Shown piece by piece: positions 1 through 9,934 of a stretch of DNA of 64,000 nucleotides. The position numbers and the translations under genes are program-made. This stretch comes from Wolbachia endosymbiont of Ctenocephalides felis wCfeF (lineage in GTDB: Bacteria > Pseudomonadota > Alphaproteobacteria > Rickettsiales > Anaplasmataceae): positions 773,150 through 837,149 of the forward strand of contig CP116767.1 of assembly GCA_028571325.1 (NCBI GenBank), written 5' to 3'. Positions within the stretch are counted from its first letter, which is position 1; each line of letters opens with the position of its first letter. The notes beneath the pieces were generated by a model. That model was not told where the DNA came from, did no database searches, and saw only the letters and a program-made list of their open reading frames with translations.

Positions 1-31
1 TCAAAGATATTTTTTTTCTTTGTACTGTCAT
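1..31 (-). CDS. nuoD: NADH-quinone oxidoreductase subunit D, first codons only
   Basis: Only the first ten codons lie in the window (MTVQRKKISL). An ATG at 31 follows the nuoC stop codon (35-37) by three bases, and a strong ribosome binding site (AAGGAG) is formed by the last nuoC codons. The assignment rests on the conserved nuoA-B-C-D order of alphaproteobacterial complex I operons, not on the peptide itself, so identity is inferred from context. Confidence 0.6.
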   Translation of the reverse strand, partial: MTVQRKKISL

Positions 32-34
32 TTT

Positions 35-607
35 CTACTCCTTTATATTTACTTTTGTAGCTTTACCTTCCCAAGGGGATAAACTATCAAACATCCGAAA
101 ATCCTGCGGCAAGTCTATAGGATTATACACAACTTTTTTTGCTTCTATATCATACCTAACTTCCTCATAGCCAGTGAGAGGAAAATCTTTCAACATTGGA
201 TAGCCTTTGAATCCGTAATCCGTTAGGATCCTACGCAAATCTGGATGATCAGAGAATTCTATTCCATACATATCGAACACTTCGCGCTCAAACCATGAAG
301 CTGTGCTGAATATATTCGCTACACTTGGAGGCATATCACTTTCGTATAGCTGAAGCTTTATATGTACCCTGATATTATGCACAATGCTGAGCAAGTTGTA
401 TATTAGCTCAAAACGTTTTTCTCTATCTGAATAATCAACTCCAAAAATATCAACTAATAACTCAAATCTGCACTTTTCATCATCACGTAGAAAGAGTAAG
501 TGATTTTCAATATCATCTAAAGCTGAATACATTACAATAGTACCATCACCTTGCTGAGTGCATTCACATTTGGTCTTTTTTTGTATATGTTTAGCAGTTT
601 TATCCAT
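35..607 (-). CDS. nuoC: NADH-quinone oxidoreductase subunit C (30 kDa)
   Basis: A 190-residue peripheral-arm subunit of respiratory complex I, which passes electrons from NADH to ubiquinone. The family signature [12 protein letters not shown] followed by [11 protein letters not shown] lies near residues 105-128, and the C-terminal YEEVRYD and PQDFRMFD segments also match the family. Length is normal for a stand-alone NuoC, not fused to NuoD. Its ATG overlaps the end of nuoB by 8 bp, so the two are translationally coupled. The last codons contain the ribosome binding site of the next gene. Confidence 0.96.
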   Translation of the reverse strand: MDKTAKHIQKKTKCECTQQGDGTIVMYSALDDIENHLLFLRDDEKCRFELLVDIFGVDYSDREKRFELIYNLLSIVHNIRVHIKLQLYESDMPPSVANIFSTASWFEREVFDMYGIEFSDHPDLRRILTDYGFKGYPMLKDFPLTGYEEVRYDIEAKKVVYNPIDLPQDFRMFDSLSPWEGKATKVNIKE

Positions 608-1115
608 GTTGTATATTCTGAGTTCGTTTTATTTTATTTTGTAAGCATAGCATTCCATATAGCAATGCCTCAGCGGTTGGTGGACATCCCGGAACATACA
701 CATCAACCGGTACAATTCTATCACAACCACGGACTACTGAGTAGGAATAATGATAATAACCACCACCATTTGCACAACTGCCCATGGATACAACGTACTT
801 CGGATCTGCCATTTGGTCGTAAACCTTACGCAACGCCGCTGCCATTTTGTTAGTTAGTGTACCGGCAACAATCATAACGTCTGCTTGCCTTGGACTTGCA
901 CGAAACATTATACCATATCTATCAAGATCGTAACGACTGGATGCAGTGTGCATCATCTCCACCGCACAACACGCAAGACCAAATGTCATTGGCCACAATG
1001 AGCCAGATCTTGCCCAGTTCATTATATAATCTATTAAATTACCAAATTTAGTGACAAGAAACCCTTCTTTCTTATAACGACCCCAATCATCGTTAGATAG
1101 AATTTGACCTGTCAT
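600..1115 (-). CDS. nuoB: NADH-quinone oxidoreductase subunit B (PSST, N2 cluster)
   Basis: The 171-residue subunit that binds iron-sulfur cluster N2, the last electron carrier before ubiquinone in complex I. The adjacent cysteine pair in [10 protein letters not shown] (C49, C50) plus C114 (MGSCANGGG) and C144 ([10 protein letters not shown]) are the expected four ligands, all present. It sits four bases after nuoA and overlaps nuoC, in the usual order. Length is typical and nothing suggests loss of function. Confidence 0.97.
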   Translation of the reverse strand: MTGQILSNDDWGRYKKEGFLVTKFGNLIDYIMNWARSGSLWPMTFGLACCAVEMMHTASSRYDLDRYGIMFRASPRQADVMIVAGTLTNKMAAALRKVYDQMADPKYVVSMGSCANGGGYYHYSYSVVRGCDRIVPVDVYVPGCPPTAEALLYGMLCLQNKIKRTQNIQHG

Positions 1116-1119
1116 AAAC

Positions 1120-1473
1120 TTACTCCCATTCTAATGCACCTTTGCACCACTCATAGATAAAGCCTATAGTGAGTATTGCAAGAAATATCATCATAGACCA
1201 AAATCCACAATAACTTATTTTAGATAAAGAAACAGCCCAAGGAAAAAGAAAAGCAATTTCTAAGTCAAATATTATAAATAATATTGAAACTAAGTAAAAC
1301 TTAATGTCAAAATTTTTTCTTGCTCTTGATAAAGGATTGAAGCCGCACTCATATGTAGAAAGTTTTTCGCTATCAGGATTGCTCACTGCAAGAAACATCG
1401 GCAATATACCCAAAGCAAGAGATACTATGATTGATACGCAGATAAAAATTACTATGGTTAAATATTCACTCAT
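1120..1473 (-). CDS. nuoA: NADH-quinone oxidoreductase subunit A
   Basis: A 117-residue membrane subunit of complex I located near the quinone chamber. Three hydrophobic spans are visible at about residues 5-27, 60-80 and 88-110. The loop between the first two carries the family motif [20 protein letters not shown], including the conserved Cys of the SKYECG-type loop. It lies 25 bp after the HIT gene and four bases before nuoB, so it is probably transcribed with both. Confidence 0.95.
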   Translation of the reverse strand: MSEYLTIVIFICVSIIVSLALGILPMFLAVSNPDSEKLSTYECGFNPLSRARKNFDIKFYLVSILFIIFDLEIAFLFPWAVSLSKISYCGFWSMMIFLAILTIGFIYEWCKGALEWE

Positions 1474-1498
1474 TTAACAAAATATATAGAAAGCAACA

Positions 1499-1867
1499 CT
1501 ACAAACTTACATGCTTTCCTAATCTTTTACCACCTAAAATATGCATATGAAAGTGCGGTACAACTTGTTCTCCGTTTTCACCGTAGTTAGTAACTAATCT
1601 GTACCCTGTTTTTTCTAGATTATACTTATGTGTTATCTCTCTTACAGTTTTAAAGAAACTTACTATCTCCTCTGCAGAAGCTTTTAGAATAAAGTCATCA
1701 TATGAAATATATTGACTTTTTGGTACGACTAAAATGTGAACTGGTGCGTCAGGGTACTTATCATAAAACGCCAACACACCCTCATTTTCGTGCACCTTCT
1801 CACAAGGTAACTCACCTCTTAATATTTGAGCAAAAATGTTATTACCATCATAACCTTTGTTGCCCAT
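1499..1867 (-). CDS. HIT family nucleotide-binding protein
   Basis: A 122-residue histidine-triad protein of the Hint/PKCI type, a family of purine nucleoside phosphoramidase or nucleotide hydrolases. The active-site triad HFHMHIL is at residues 105-111 (His105, His107, His109), and the upstream IFAQILRGELPCEKV and HILVVPK segments fit the fold. The physiological substrate is unknown. It lies 8 bp after the upstream hypothetical gene and 25 bp before nuoA, so it appears to be part of the nuo transcript. Confidence 0.93.
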   Translation of the reverse strand: MGNKGYDGNNIFAQILRGELPCEKVHENEGVLAFYDKYPDAPVHILVVPKSQYISYDDFILKASAEEIVSFFKTVREITHKYNLEKTGYRLVTNYGENGEQVVPHFHMHILGGKRLGKHVSL

Positions 1868-1875
1868 ATTTCAAG

Positions 1876-2757
1876 TCAGCCTCTCCCTTTTACTTTTTCT
1901 TTTTCTTCTTTTGCAAGTTCAGATAGTGGCTTTATTGCTTCATCAGAGTCGAAGTTCAAAAAAGCACCCAGCTCTTTTACCTGCTCTTTGATACCTTGCG
2001 GTAATTGCATCTTTGTAGAAGATATAGTTTCTTTACCAAAAGGAAACCCCATAGGATTAGTAATGTTAAAGTCTTCCTTTTTAACAGTTTCTGAAGGCTG
2101 CTCTGGTGACTTTTTAGCTTCTGCTGATTTGTCCTGACCATCATATTCCCGATACAATTTTTCCGCGATACCATATAGCAATTTTCGGTCCGTGTGACGT
2201 TCCAACTCTCCACCAGTAATTTTTGCCAGCTTCTTAAGGTCGCCGTCAACTTTCTGTTTAATTTGTTCAATAATAAGCCCTTTTATCTCCTCTGGACTCT
2301 TTCCTTTGTTTTCAGAAGCATTTTTAATTCCTTTGGTAATTTCCTCAACATCAACTTCAATTATAACTTTGTTTTCTTCTCTGAAAACATCTATATTTGG
2401 CAAGACTTCCTTTATTTGACCCAATTGTTTTGGGCTTAAGTGTGATACATCGCCTACAAGCGTTCTTGATGCTAAAAATTTTATTTTCCCATCCTTATAG
2501 CTTATTATTTCTATACCAAGATTCTCACTAGCTTTTGTGGTTTCTATAGGTGGGTTGTACTCCCTTTCTTTTTCAGGTACATCCATACCAACAGCTTCCT
2601 TTAACGAAACTGTGGCATCATGTTTCATTTCACCAAATGAAGCAAACGGCTTCTTTATAGGGTAAATGAGTGCTTTAGGCACAAGAAGAAGTACGTCTTT
2701 TGTAGTTCCCGCACCTTTTTTAACTGCCCCGCCTATTTTAGCCCAGATATCTGCCAT
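1876..2757 (-). CDS. hypothetical protein, first gene of the nuo operon
   Basis: A 293-residue protein of a family I do not recognise. It is soluble-looking and rich in Lys and Glu, with no clear membrane span. The N-terminus (MADIWAKIGGAVKKGAG) is basic and amphipathic, residues about 115-185 look helical (EEITKGIKNASENKGKSPEE), and the C-terminal quarter is low-complexity and charged. It is the 5' gene of a tight run (8 bp before the HIT gene) leading into nuoA-D. No enzyme motif is visible. Its function could be unrelated to complex I. Confidence 0.8.
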   Translation of the reverse strand: MADIWAKIGGAVKKGAGTTKDVLLLVPKALIYPIKKPFASFGEMKHDATVSLKEAVGMDVPEKEREYNPPIETTKASENLGIEIISYKDGKIKFLASRTLVGDVSHLSPKQLGQIKEVLPNIDVFREENKVIIEVDVEEITKGIKNASENKGKSPEEIKGLIIEQIKQKVDGDLKKLAKITGGELERHTDRKLLYGIAEKLYREYDGQDKSAEAKKSPEQPSETVKKEDFNITNPMGFPFGKETISSTKMQLPQGIKEQVKELGAFLNFDSDEAIKPLSELAKEEKEKVKGRG

Positions 2758-2941
2758 ACATACCTCCTAAGTATTTACATGCTAAATACTATAATATACT
2801 CTAAATTATAAATGAAAACATTTAAACTTCTATATCCATTATAAGATGAATTTATAGGGATTGCAACTATTATTTACAAATTTTCTTAAGCATGTAGTAT
2901 TTTCGCTACTCTTATTGTTCAATTTGCTTTAAGGCTAAATT

Positions 2942-4318
2942 ATGTTCAAGTGGAACGCAAATAATATTATCGATGCTACTGGCGGAAGAAAAGTGGGTAG
3001 TTGTAATTGGGTACACAGCTCGAATATTTCAACAGACACAAGAGGCATAAAAAAGGGTGATGTATTTGTTGCTCTCAAGGGAAAGAATTTTGATGGGCAT
3101 GATTTTTTACACGAAGCATTTTTTAAAGGGGCAGCAGCTGCAGTAGTAAGCGAAGGCAAATATAGAAATCTTTCTCTAATTGTTGTGCAAGATACTCTCA
3201 AAGCTTTGCATGATATGGCATCATATTACATTAGAAATGTTCTTGTTAATGCTAAAGTTATTGCAATCACAGGTAGTGTCGGGAAAACCACTACAAAGGA
3301 CATGCTGCACACTGTTTTATCGCAATATGGAGTGTCTCATGTAAACGAAGGGAACTTGAATAATAATATAGGATTGCCTTTGACAGTTCTGAAAGCTCCG
3401 GAAAGTTGCCAGTACTTAATTCTTGAAATGGGAATGAATAAAGCTGGTGAAATAAAAGAGTTATCGAAGATTAGTAATCCTGATATCGCGGTTATCACCA
3501 ACGTAGAGCCTGCACATGTTGGAAATTTTTCGTCGCTACTTGATATCGCTCAAGCAAAATTAGAAATTCTGTATGGCATGAAAAATAACGGTACTTTGGT
3601 TTTGAACAGAGATAATAAATATCATGACTATCTCTTATCGCGTGCCGATAGAGATGTAATAAGTTTTGGTAAAGATAAAAGCGCTACTGTTCATTTATTA
3701 GACCTAATAAGAAACGATGGCGGGCTGAATTTAAAAATTAGACTGAATAATAATCCGATCATAGATTGTAGTTTACCTGTGCAAGGTGAGCATTTTGCAT
3801 ACTCTGTGTTGGCTGTTGCAGCAGTTGTGCAAAGTCTTGGTCTTGATTTGTCAAAATTACCACTTGCACTTGAGAATTTTAGTGTAACCAAAGGCAGAGG
3901 CAGTGTTCACAAAGCTAAATACAATGGGAAGAACGTATATTTGATTGATGATTCCTATAACGCCAATCCTGCTTCAATGAAAGCTGCAATAAGGACTTTA
4001 GGTACATATTCTAATCAGAGGAAAGTGGCACTGCTTGGCGATATGCTAGAACTTGGTAATGAAAGCGTAGCATTTCATACGAAGTTGCTTGATTTTATCG
4101 TAGAATGTGGTGTGAGTAAAGTTTATACGGTCGGTAAATTTATGTTAGAATTGCACGGGCTTTTGCCAAGCAATATAAAAGGCGCGCATTTTAATGATTC
4201 CAATCAATTGAAAAGTGATTTAGCTAATATTGTTCAGAGTAATGATGTAATTCTAGTTAAAGGCTCACGTGGAATGAAAATGGATCTTATAGTACAGAGA
4301 TTCATAATAGAATATTAA
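2942..4318 (+). CDS. murF: UDP-MurNAc-tripeptide-D-Ala-D-Ala ligase
   Basis: A 458-residue Mur ligase that adds the D-Ala-D-Ala dipeptide in the cytoplasm, completing the UDP-MurNAc pentapeptide. The ATP-binding loop TGSVGKTTTKDML covers residues 110-122, the central-domain NEGNLNNNIGLPLT motif follows, and the C-terminal domain has DDSYNANPASM and GSRGMKMD. Length and architecture are normal. With murD at 43615 it shows that lipid II precursor synthesis is retained, as is known for Wolbachia. The upstream gap of 184 bp should hold its promoter. Confidence 0.97.
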   Translation: MFKWNANNIIDATGGRKVGSCNWVHSSNISTDTRGIKKGDVFVALKGKNFDGHDFLHEAFFKGAAAAVVSEGKYRNLSLIVVQDTLKALHDMASYYIRNVLVNAKVIAITGSVGKTTTKDMLHTVLSQYGVSHVNEGNLNNNIGLPLTVLKAPESCQYLILEMGMNKAGEIKELSKISNPDIAVITNVEPAHVGNFSSLLDIAQAKLEILYGMKNNGTLVLNRDNKYHDYLLSRADRDVISFGKDKSATVHLLDLIRNDGGLNLKIRLNNNPIIDCSLPVQGEHFAYSVLAVAAVVQSLGLDLSKLPLALENFSVTKGRGSVHKAKYNGKNVYLIDDSYNANPASMKAAIRTLGTYSNQRKVALLGDMLELGNESVAFHTKLLDFIVECGVSKVYTVGKFMLELHGLLPSNIKGAHFNDSNQLKSDLANIVQSNDVILVKGSRGMKMDLIVQRFIIEY

Positions 4319-4366
4319 ATAAAACTACTGTATTAATTTAGGGTTAAGTTATTAGAAGTTTTAATT

Positions 4367-5317
4367 GTGACAAAACGTATAGTTATTTTTGGTGGAACAG
4401 GGTTTATAGGAAAACACATCGTAAGGCGCCTGGCAGCAGCAGGGTATCTAATAAGAATATTTACTCGTGACCAGGAAAAAGCTGCTTGCCTGAAACTATG
4501 TGGAAATTTAGGGCAAATATCAGTACTTAAAGGCGATTTTTTTAATGAAAAATCAATTTTGGAAAGTATGGAGGAATGTGATGCAGTCATAAACTTAGTA
4601 GGAATATTATATGAGACAAAAAAGCATGATTTCCGTGTCACTCATGTTGGCATAGCTGAAAGAATAGCAAGAGCTGCAAAGACAAAAAATGTACCCATGA
4701 TGATACATTTTTCTGCTATGGGGGTAGAAAATAACAAACTGTCAAAATACGCCCAAAGTAAATTGGAAGGTGAAAAAGCTGTAACTTCAGCATTTCCAGA
4801 AGCAATAATAATTAGGCCTAGTCTTGTATTTGGCAAAGAAGATAGTTTCTTTAATAAATTTGCGAAGTTAGCGACAATTCTTCCTTTTTTGCCGCTAATT
4901 GGCGGTGGAACAACTAAATTTCAGCCGATATGTGTAACTGACCTAGCTGAAGTGGTATATCGTATCATCAACCTTAACAAAAAAGATAAGAAAATCTACA
5001 ATATAGGCGGACCAAAGATCTATTCTTTCAAAAGCTTATTAAAGTTTATTTTGAATGTTACTAACAGAAAGTGCTTGTTAGTCAACGTATCTTTTCCAAT
5101 GGCAAAGTTAATAGCTTTTTTCCTAGAGAGTAGGATCATTTCTATGCTACTAAAGCCCATAACCGGTGATGCAAGCCCCATGCTTACTCGAGATCAGGTG
5201 AAAGTTATGATGAGTAGCTCAATCGAAAAATCAACTGACCTTGAAACAATAAAAATCCGTCCAGTGTCAATTGAGAATATAGTGCCAGAATACTTGAAGG
5301 TTTATAGGAAGTATTGA
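4367..5317 (+). CDS. NAD(P)-binding complex I NDUFA9-like protein
   Basis: A 316-residue atypical short-chain dehydrogenase of the NDUFA9 (39 kDa) group, which in alphaproteobacteria and mitochondria associates with complex I or acts in quinone-related metabolism. The Rossmann motif GGTGFIG is at residues 9-15, and a YAQSK motif (Tyr and Lys of the SDR active site) is near residue 128. The start is GTG at 4367, directly before the Rossmann strand; no in-frame ATG fits better. It lies 48 bp after murF on the same strand. Confidence 0.85.
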   Translation: MTKRIVIFGGTGFIGKHIVRRLAAAGYLIRIFTRDQEKAACLKLCGNLGQISVLKGDFFNEKSILESMEECDAVINLVGILYETKKHDFRVTHVGIAERIARAAKTKNVPMMIHFSAMGVENNKLSKYAQSKLEGEKAVTSAFPEAIIIRPSLVFGKEDSFFNKFAKLATILPFLPLIGGGTTKFQPICVTDLAEVVYRIINLNKKDKKIYNIGGPKIYSFKSLLKFILNVTNRKCLLVNVSFPMAKLIAFFLESRIISMLLKPITGDASPMLTRDQVKVMMSSSIEKSTDLETIKIRPVSIENIVPEYLKVYRKY

Positions 5318-5335
5318 GGAGAAAGTGTATGCTAA

Positions 5336-5380
5336 AATGAACCCCTTTTACGCTTGCTTGTTAATTTGACAAGATTTACC
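5336..5380. repeat. short dispersed repeat, inverted copy of 31658-31703
   Basis: The reverse complement of this stretch matches the region before tpiA, sharing the core ACAAGCAAGCGT and roughly 34 of 40 aligned positions. It lies directly after the NDUFA9-like gene and before the larger repeat at 5430. No coding potential was seen. The similarity was judged by eye. Confidence 0.5.
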
Positions 5381-5429
5381 ATCGTTTTATCATAGCCATT
5401 TCCATAATAGACCAAAAGGGGTAAAACAA

Positions 5430-5854
5430 GGCAAAAGAAACCCCGTGGTGGCTAGTTATTTACTTTTGTGTCGAAATGTTGGCGTTTTTTTATCTTAAAC
5501 GCTTAATAAGTGCGACTTAGCTGCTTTTTAATGCAACTTAACCTTAGCCATAAACGTTTAAGAAACTCACTAAGCAGAAAAAAAGCAAAAGAAACCCCGA
5601 GTAGCTAGTTATTCACTATCTATCTTATGATATTGGCGTTTTTGATGTCTTAAACGACTTATAAGCGCGTTTGAGCTTGTATAGGTAAAAAACCAGAAGT
5701 TTTAAAAAGACATGCAGTGCACATAGTGCGAAAAATTAAACATGAGACGCCAAATATGCTAAGTTTTTTTCTCATTTAATCTGCACAGACTGAAGATAAA
5801 TAATAGCTTCAATACTATGATAAGGGGATTGAAAGAATTTGTCAAGTAGTTTTT
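5430..5854 (-). repeat. dispersed promoter-bearing repeat, copy R1
   Basis: One of seven copies of a roughly 450 bp intergenic repeat. It is oriented so that the promoter end lies at 5854 and points left. Shared blocks include the AAGCAAAAGAAACCCCG modules, an AGTTTCTTAAACG-type block and CTTATAAGCGCGTTT. It contains no credible reading frame. It fills most of the 649 bp between the NDUFA9-like gene and gatB. Transcription from its promoter would run antisense to the end of the upstream gene. Confidence 0.85.
5817..5845 (-). promoter_or_regulatory. sigma-70-like promoter inside repeat R1
   Basis: On the minus strand a -35 box TTGACA (5840-5845) is followed after 17 bp by the -10 box TATCAT (5817-5822). 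The same arrangement recurs in the other copies of the repeat. No transcript start is known. Confidence 0.55.
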
Positions 5855-5966
5855 GGCACACACTGCTCTTAAATCACAGGTTAAAAAGTTAAGATAAAAC
5901 GTGGTTTTGTTTTGACTTTTTGTGCTAATTTTGCAGAATATTGAAATTATCACTTGGATTGAATGC

Positions 5967-7397
5967 ATGACAAAAGAGAATTGGGAGGCGGTAATTGGGC
6001 TTGAGGTGCATGCTCAGGTTTCTTCTAAGGCAAAGCTATTTTCTGGCTCATCAACTGAATTTGGTGCTGAGCACAATACTCAAGTTTCTCTGGTTGACGC
6101 GGCAATGCCGGGCACATTGCCAATACTAAATTACTACTCTATAGAGCAGGCAATACGTACCGGTCTCGCGCTTTCTGCAGAAATTAACAAGTGTTCTTAC
6201 TTCGACCGGAAAAATTATTTTTATCCCGATTTACCGCAAGGTTATCAAATAACTCAGTTCTTTGAGCCGATAGTTAGAAACGGTAGAGTGTTTATCAATA
6301 ATAATGAAAAAGAAATAAGAATCGCGAGAATTCATCTAGAGCAAGACGCAGGAAAGAGCGTTCATGAAGAGAGCAAAACTTATGTGGATTTAAACCGCGC
6401 AGGGGTTGCTTTAATGGAAATTGTTTCGAAACCGGACCTTCGCTCATCTGCAGAAGCTGCAGAATTCATGAAAAAATTGAGGCAGATTTTACGTTACATT
6501 GGCTCATGTGATGGTGATATGGAAAAGGGGTCACTTCGTTGTGATGCGAATGTTTCTGTGCGCCCAAAAGGCAGCAGTACATTCGGCACTCGTTGTGAAA
6601 TAAAAAACCTAAATTCAATACGTTATATTACGCAGGCTATAGATTATGAAATACAAAGGCAGATTGAAATTTTGGAAAGTGGGGAAGAAATAAGTCAAGA
6701 TACCTTATTGTTTGATGTCGCTTTGGGAAAAACAAAAGTGATGCGAAACAAAGAGGATGCAAGCGATTACAGATATTTTCCCGAGCCTGATTTATTGCCT
6801 GTTGAAGTAAGCCAGGACAAAATTGATCTTATTAAGTTATCTTTGCCTGAGTTGCCAGACCAAAAGAAGATGCGATACATTAAAGAGTTAGGTATCAACG
6901 AATACGATGCAGACGTCATCACTTCCGATAAAGCAATTGCTGATTATTTTGAAGAATTGATAAAAAAGCATGATTCAAAGCTCGCTGTTACTTGGCTCAC
7001 TGTAGAACTTTTTGGTCGTTTGAATAAAGCAGGTATTGATATTATAAGCTCTCCAATCAAAGCAAATGCCTTGTCCGAGCTCTTGGATTTTATCGTTGAT
7101 GGGACAATCTCTGCTAAACTTGGCAAGCAAGTTTTTGATATTATGTTTGAAACTGGCAAACCAGCATCTTTAATTATAGAAGAGCAGGATCTAAAGCAAA
7201 TAACCGATAAAGGTCAAATATCTGAAATTATCGACAAGATCATCAATGACAACCAAGATAAAGTTCAAGAATACAAAAGCGGTAAAACAAAATTATACGG
7301 ATTCTTTGTTGGTGAAGTCATGAAACTTACAAAAGGAAAAGCTAGCCCTGATGTTGTGAATTTGATTTTAAGTGAAAAGTTAAGATTGAATTCCTAA
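5967..7397 (+). CDS. gatB: Asp/Glu-tRNA amidotransferase subunit B
   Basis: A 476-residue GatB, the subunit of the GatCAB amidotransferase that binds and activates mischarged Glu-tRNA(Gln) or Asp-tRNA(Asn). The N-terminal motif [12 protein letters not shown], the [11 protein letters not shown] segment and the HLEQDAGKS motif are conserved, and the C-terminal YqeY-like domain ends near LILSEKL. The frame is open further upstream to a GTG at 5922, but the ATG at 5967 gives the normal family start (MTKENWEAV) and length. Confidence 0.97.
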   Translation: MTKENWEAVIGLEVHAQVSSKAKLFSGSSTEFGAEHNTQVSLVDAAMPGTLPILNYYSIEQAIRTGLALSAEINKCSYFDRKNYFYPDLPQGYQITQFFEPIVRNGRVFINNNEKEIRIARIHLEQDAGKSVHEESKTYVDLNRAGVALMEIVSKPDLRSSAEAAEFMKKLRQILRYIGSCDGDMEKGSLRCDANVSVRPKGSSTFGTRCEIKNLNSIRYITQAIDYEIQRQIEILESGEEISQDTLLFDVALGKTKVMRNKEDASDYRYFPEPDLLPVEVSQDKIDLIKLSLPELPDQKKMRYIKELGINEYDADVITSDKAIADYFEELIKKHDSKLAVTWLTVELFGRLNKAGIDIISSPIKANALSELLDFIVDGTISAKLGKQVFDIMFETGKPASLIIEEQDLKQITDKGQISEIIDKIINDNQDKVQEYKSGKTKLYGFFVGEVMKLTKGKASPDVVNLILSEKLRLNS

Positions 7398-7413
7398 ATT
7401 TTATCTCACTGGA

Positions 7414-7434
7414 GGGGCAAAAAAACTTTGCCCC
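7414..7434. terminator. stem-loop between convergent gatB and rho
   Basis: Perfect 8 bp arms, GGGGCAAA (7414-7421) and TTTGCCCC (7427-7434), flank a 5-base loop midway between the ends of two convergent genes. There is no long T tract on either side, so it is a weak or structural terminator candidate for both strands. Confidence 0.55.
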
Positions 7435-7446
7435 CTGACGTTGACA

Positions 7447-8862
7447 TTAATTGTTCATAGAGTTAAAAAAGTCAGCATTACTCTTTGTTAAAATCAATTT
7501 ATCGCGTAAAAACTCCATTGCTTCAACAGATCCCATAGGATTAAGTATCCTACGCAACACCCATATTTTATTCAATATAGCCTTATCAATTAATAGCTCC
7601 TCTTTTCTAGTTCCAGATTTTGTAATATCAATAGCTGGAAATATTCGCTTATCGGCGAGTTTTCTATCAAGTATAACCTCAGCATTACCTGTACCTTTAA
7701 ACTCTTCAAAAATAACTTCATCCATTTTTGAACCAGTTTCTACAAGAGCAGTAGCAATTATTGTCAAAGAACCACCATTTTCAATGTTGCGGGCTGCTCC
7801 AAAAAAACGTTTTGGTCTCTGTAGCGCGTTTGAATCTACACCACCAGTCAGAACTTTTCCAGACGAAGGAATGACTGCATTATAAGCGCGTGCAAGACGG
7901 GTTATAGAGTCGAGCAGAATTACAACATCCTTTTTATGCTCAACCATTCTTTTAGCTTTTTCTATTACTATTTCAGCAAGCTGTACATGGCGGTAAGCAG
8001 GCTCATCGAATGTGGAACTTACTACCTCGCCCTTTACAGAACGCATCATATCTGTCACTTCTTCAGGTCTTTCATCTATAAGCAATACTATTAATTCTAT
8101 TTCTGGATGATTTGTAGCTATAGAATGAGCCATTTGCTGGAGCAATATCGTTTTTCCTGTGCGGGGTGGAGCAACTATTAATGCTCTTTGTCCTTTGCCA
8201 AGAGGCGCGACTATATCCGCAGCTCGCATACTTATATCTTTTTTATTATCTACACCGCTGTTGTTTTCAAGAATCAACCTTTCTTCAGGGTAAAGAGGAA
8301 GCAAATTATCAAAGTGGACGTATTTTCTCAGCTCACTTACTTCAGTAGAATTTATACTTTGAACCTTAGTTAAAGTAAAATATCTTTCCTTATCACTAGG
8401 TGGCCTGATTTCCCCACATACCATGTCCCCTGTACGCAAATTGAACTTTTTTATCTGTCCATTGGAAATATACACATCGTCAGTACTCGGAGCATAATTA
8501 GCACTTGCTGAGCGTAAAAAACCGAAACCATCAGGTAATATTTCAACTATTCCGCTTCCTGTAGTAATGCCTCCTTCTTCGCTCATTTTCTTCATTAAGC
8601 TGAATATCATCTCCTGTTTCAGCATTCTGCCATTACCTTTACCATTAGTTGAAATTTTCCTTTCTTCAGCTAGATCCAATAATTCTTCTGCTGTTTTTTT
8701 TCTCAGTTCACTCAGATCTAGTGCTTTTCGGTTTTCTTTTACACCTTCATTTGTTGTTTGTTTTACCATATCGTTATTGGAAATTTGCTCACTTGTTTTT
8801 GCTGATTCTAATTCAGCTGCAATCTTTTCTTTTGCTAAAACATCTTCATTGATTGTTACCAT
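7447..8862 (-). CDS. rho: transcription termination factor Rho
   Basis: A 471-residue hexameric RNA helicase that ends transcription. Residues 50-90 form the Rho N-terminal helical domain, the RNA-binding cold-shock-like domain follows ([15 protein letters not shown], about 104-119), and the ATPase core has Walker A APPRTGKT (231-238) and Walker [17 protein letters not shown]. About 45 residues before the helical domain are polar low-complexity sequence not found in E. coli Rho; such extensions are common in the family. It is convergent with gatB. Confidence 0.97.
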   Translation of the reverse strand: MVTINEDVLAKEKIAAELESAKTSEQISNNDMVKQTTNEGVKENRKALDLSELRKKTAEELLDLAEERKISTNGKGNGRMLKQEMIFSLMKKMSEEGGITTGSGIVEILPDGFGFLRSASANYAPSTDDVYISNGQIKKFNLRTGDMVCGEIRPPSDKERYFTLTKVQSINSTEVSELRKYVHFDNLLPLYPEERLILENNSGVDNKKDISMRAADIVAPLGKGQRALIVAPPRTGKTILLQQMAHSIATNHPEIELIVLLIDERPEEVTDMMRSVKGEVVSSTFDEPAYRHVQLAEIVIEKAKRMVEHKKDVVILLDSITRLARAYNAVIPSSGKVLTGGVDSNALQRPKRFFGAARNIENGGSLTIIATALVETGSKMDEVIFEEFKGTGNAEVILDRKLADKRIFPAIDITKSGTRKEELLIDKAILNKIWVLRRILNPMGSVEAMEFLRDKLILTKSNADFFNSMNN

Positions 8863-9067
8863 AGTCCTCCAAAAATTTTAATTGATGCTTACTAACCTAA
8901 AATGTGACTACAAGATAATAAATTAGGCTAAACTAATCTTTAGGAAGTATTAAACTCAATTGCTATTAAGCTACATACTTTACCTACCATTATACCAGTA
9001 AACACTGACAAGTCAAGTTAATTTAATATTAACAAGATATGAAAATAGATAAACAATTTGAGAGACT

Positions 9068-9658
9068 TTAATAATTTTCCTTTATGTTTCTCAACCTTTC
9101 TTGTTTCTCTTCTTTTATTTTTGCTTTTTCTATTTCTGTTTCTAAATTTTCTTGACTACATAGACCGAGCAGTACGGGATCTTGAGGTTTTATATTTTGC
9201 ATATTATAGTGAGACCCATCCCTTACCTGCTCCACTGTACAATTTGTTGTACTAATCAATTTAGCTATAACGTTGTTGTCCAAAATAGGAAACTTTTTTA
9301 TTAAATAATAAATCGCATCAGGTTTATCTCTACGCCTTGCCGGAGAAACAAGGCCGGAAGTGTTACCGATTGATTTACTCCTTTTTTTTACATTTTTTGC
9401 AATCAAACTTGGGATACGATTTGAATTTTTTTTACAGTTATCAATTTCTTTTTCAGTTATTATCCCAGAGATAATAGGATTAAATCTTTCAACATCTATT
9501 TCCTCATCAGCTATATTTTGCACTTCTTCAAGAGCTAACTTACAACATTGCGCTATTTGATTAAAAGTTAAAGCAGTATTGTCTACTAGCCACGCAGCAA
9601 TTTGCATAAGAAATTGTTTATTTTTATCATTGCCCTTAGAAAGTTCTGTTGACATCAA
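9068..9658 (-). CDS. DUF1013 protein, TrcR-like transcriptional regulator
   Basis: A 196-residue DUF1013 family protein. The alphaproteobacterial family is annotated as cell-cycle regulator TrcR, implicated in transcription. The N-terminal AAWLVDNTALTFNQIAQCC segment (about residues 22-40) looks like a helix-turn-helix, followed by a second one near PDAIYYLIKKFPILDNNVIAKLI with TTNCTVEQVRDG. The C-terminus is a charged helix. Repeat copy R2 upstream has its promoter pointing towards this gene, so it could be read from that repeat. Confidence 0.85.
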   Translation of the reverse strand: MMSTELSKGNDKNKQFLMQIAAWLVDNTALTFNQIAQCCKLALEEVQNIADEEIDVERFNPIISGIITEKEIDNCKKNSNRIPSLIAKNVKKRSKSIGNTSGLVSPARRRDKPDAIYYLIKKFPILDNNVIAKLISTTNCTVEQVRDGSHYNMQNIKPQDPVLLGLCSQENLETEIEKAKIKEEKQERLRNIKENY

Positions 9659-9880
9659 AAAGCATCTCCCATTTAAAATATTCGTTGTCGTTATTTAGAG
9701 CTAGAATATAAGCCATTAAAATTAAAAAAGCATTAATTTTATCACTAAATAGATCTCTTGCATTATGGTAGGGAGTTCTTAGGAGAAACACAGATGAGCA
9801 CCGCAAAATGCTTGACGCTGGAATCTAATGTCACTTTATAATGGTGTCTCCAAGTAGTCTTTTTTGTCATCTCAGCACTT

Positions 9881-9934
9881 CTTTTTCTTGTCATCCAAGT
9901 AGCTGGCACTGGGACCCAGGATGCTACTTTAGTC
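9881..9934. repeat. Wolbachia palindromic-type repeat
   Basis: The block TCATCCAAGTAGCTGGCACT followed by GGGACCCAGGATG belongs to a short palindrome-like family that also appears near 18493, 33037, inside der (20445-20519) and in related form inside murD. Here it is intergenic, between the DUF1013 gene and repeat R2. Confidence 0.6.

Noticed and set aside
551..853. 100-codon plus-strand frame opposite nuoB and nuoC
   Set aside because: It lies antisense to two certain genes and has no ribosome site or protein features.
7451..7885. 144-codon plus-strand frame opposite rho
   Set aside because: Antisense to the conserved Rho ATPase core; a shadow of its codon usage.
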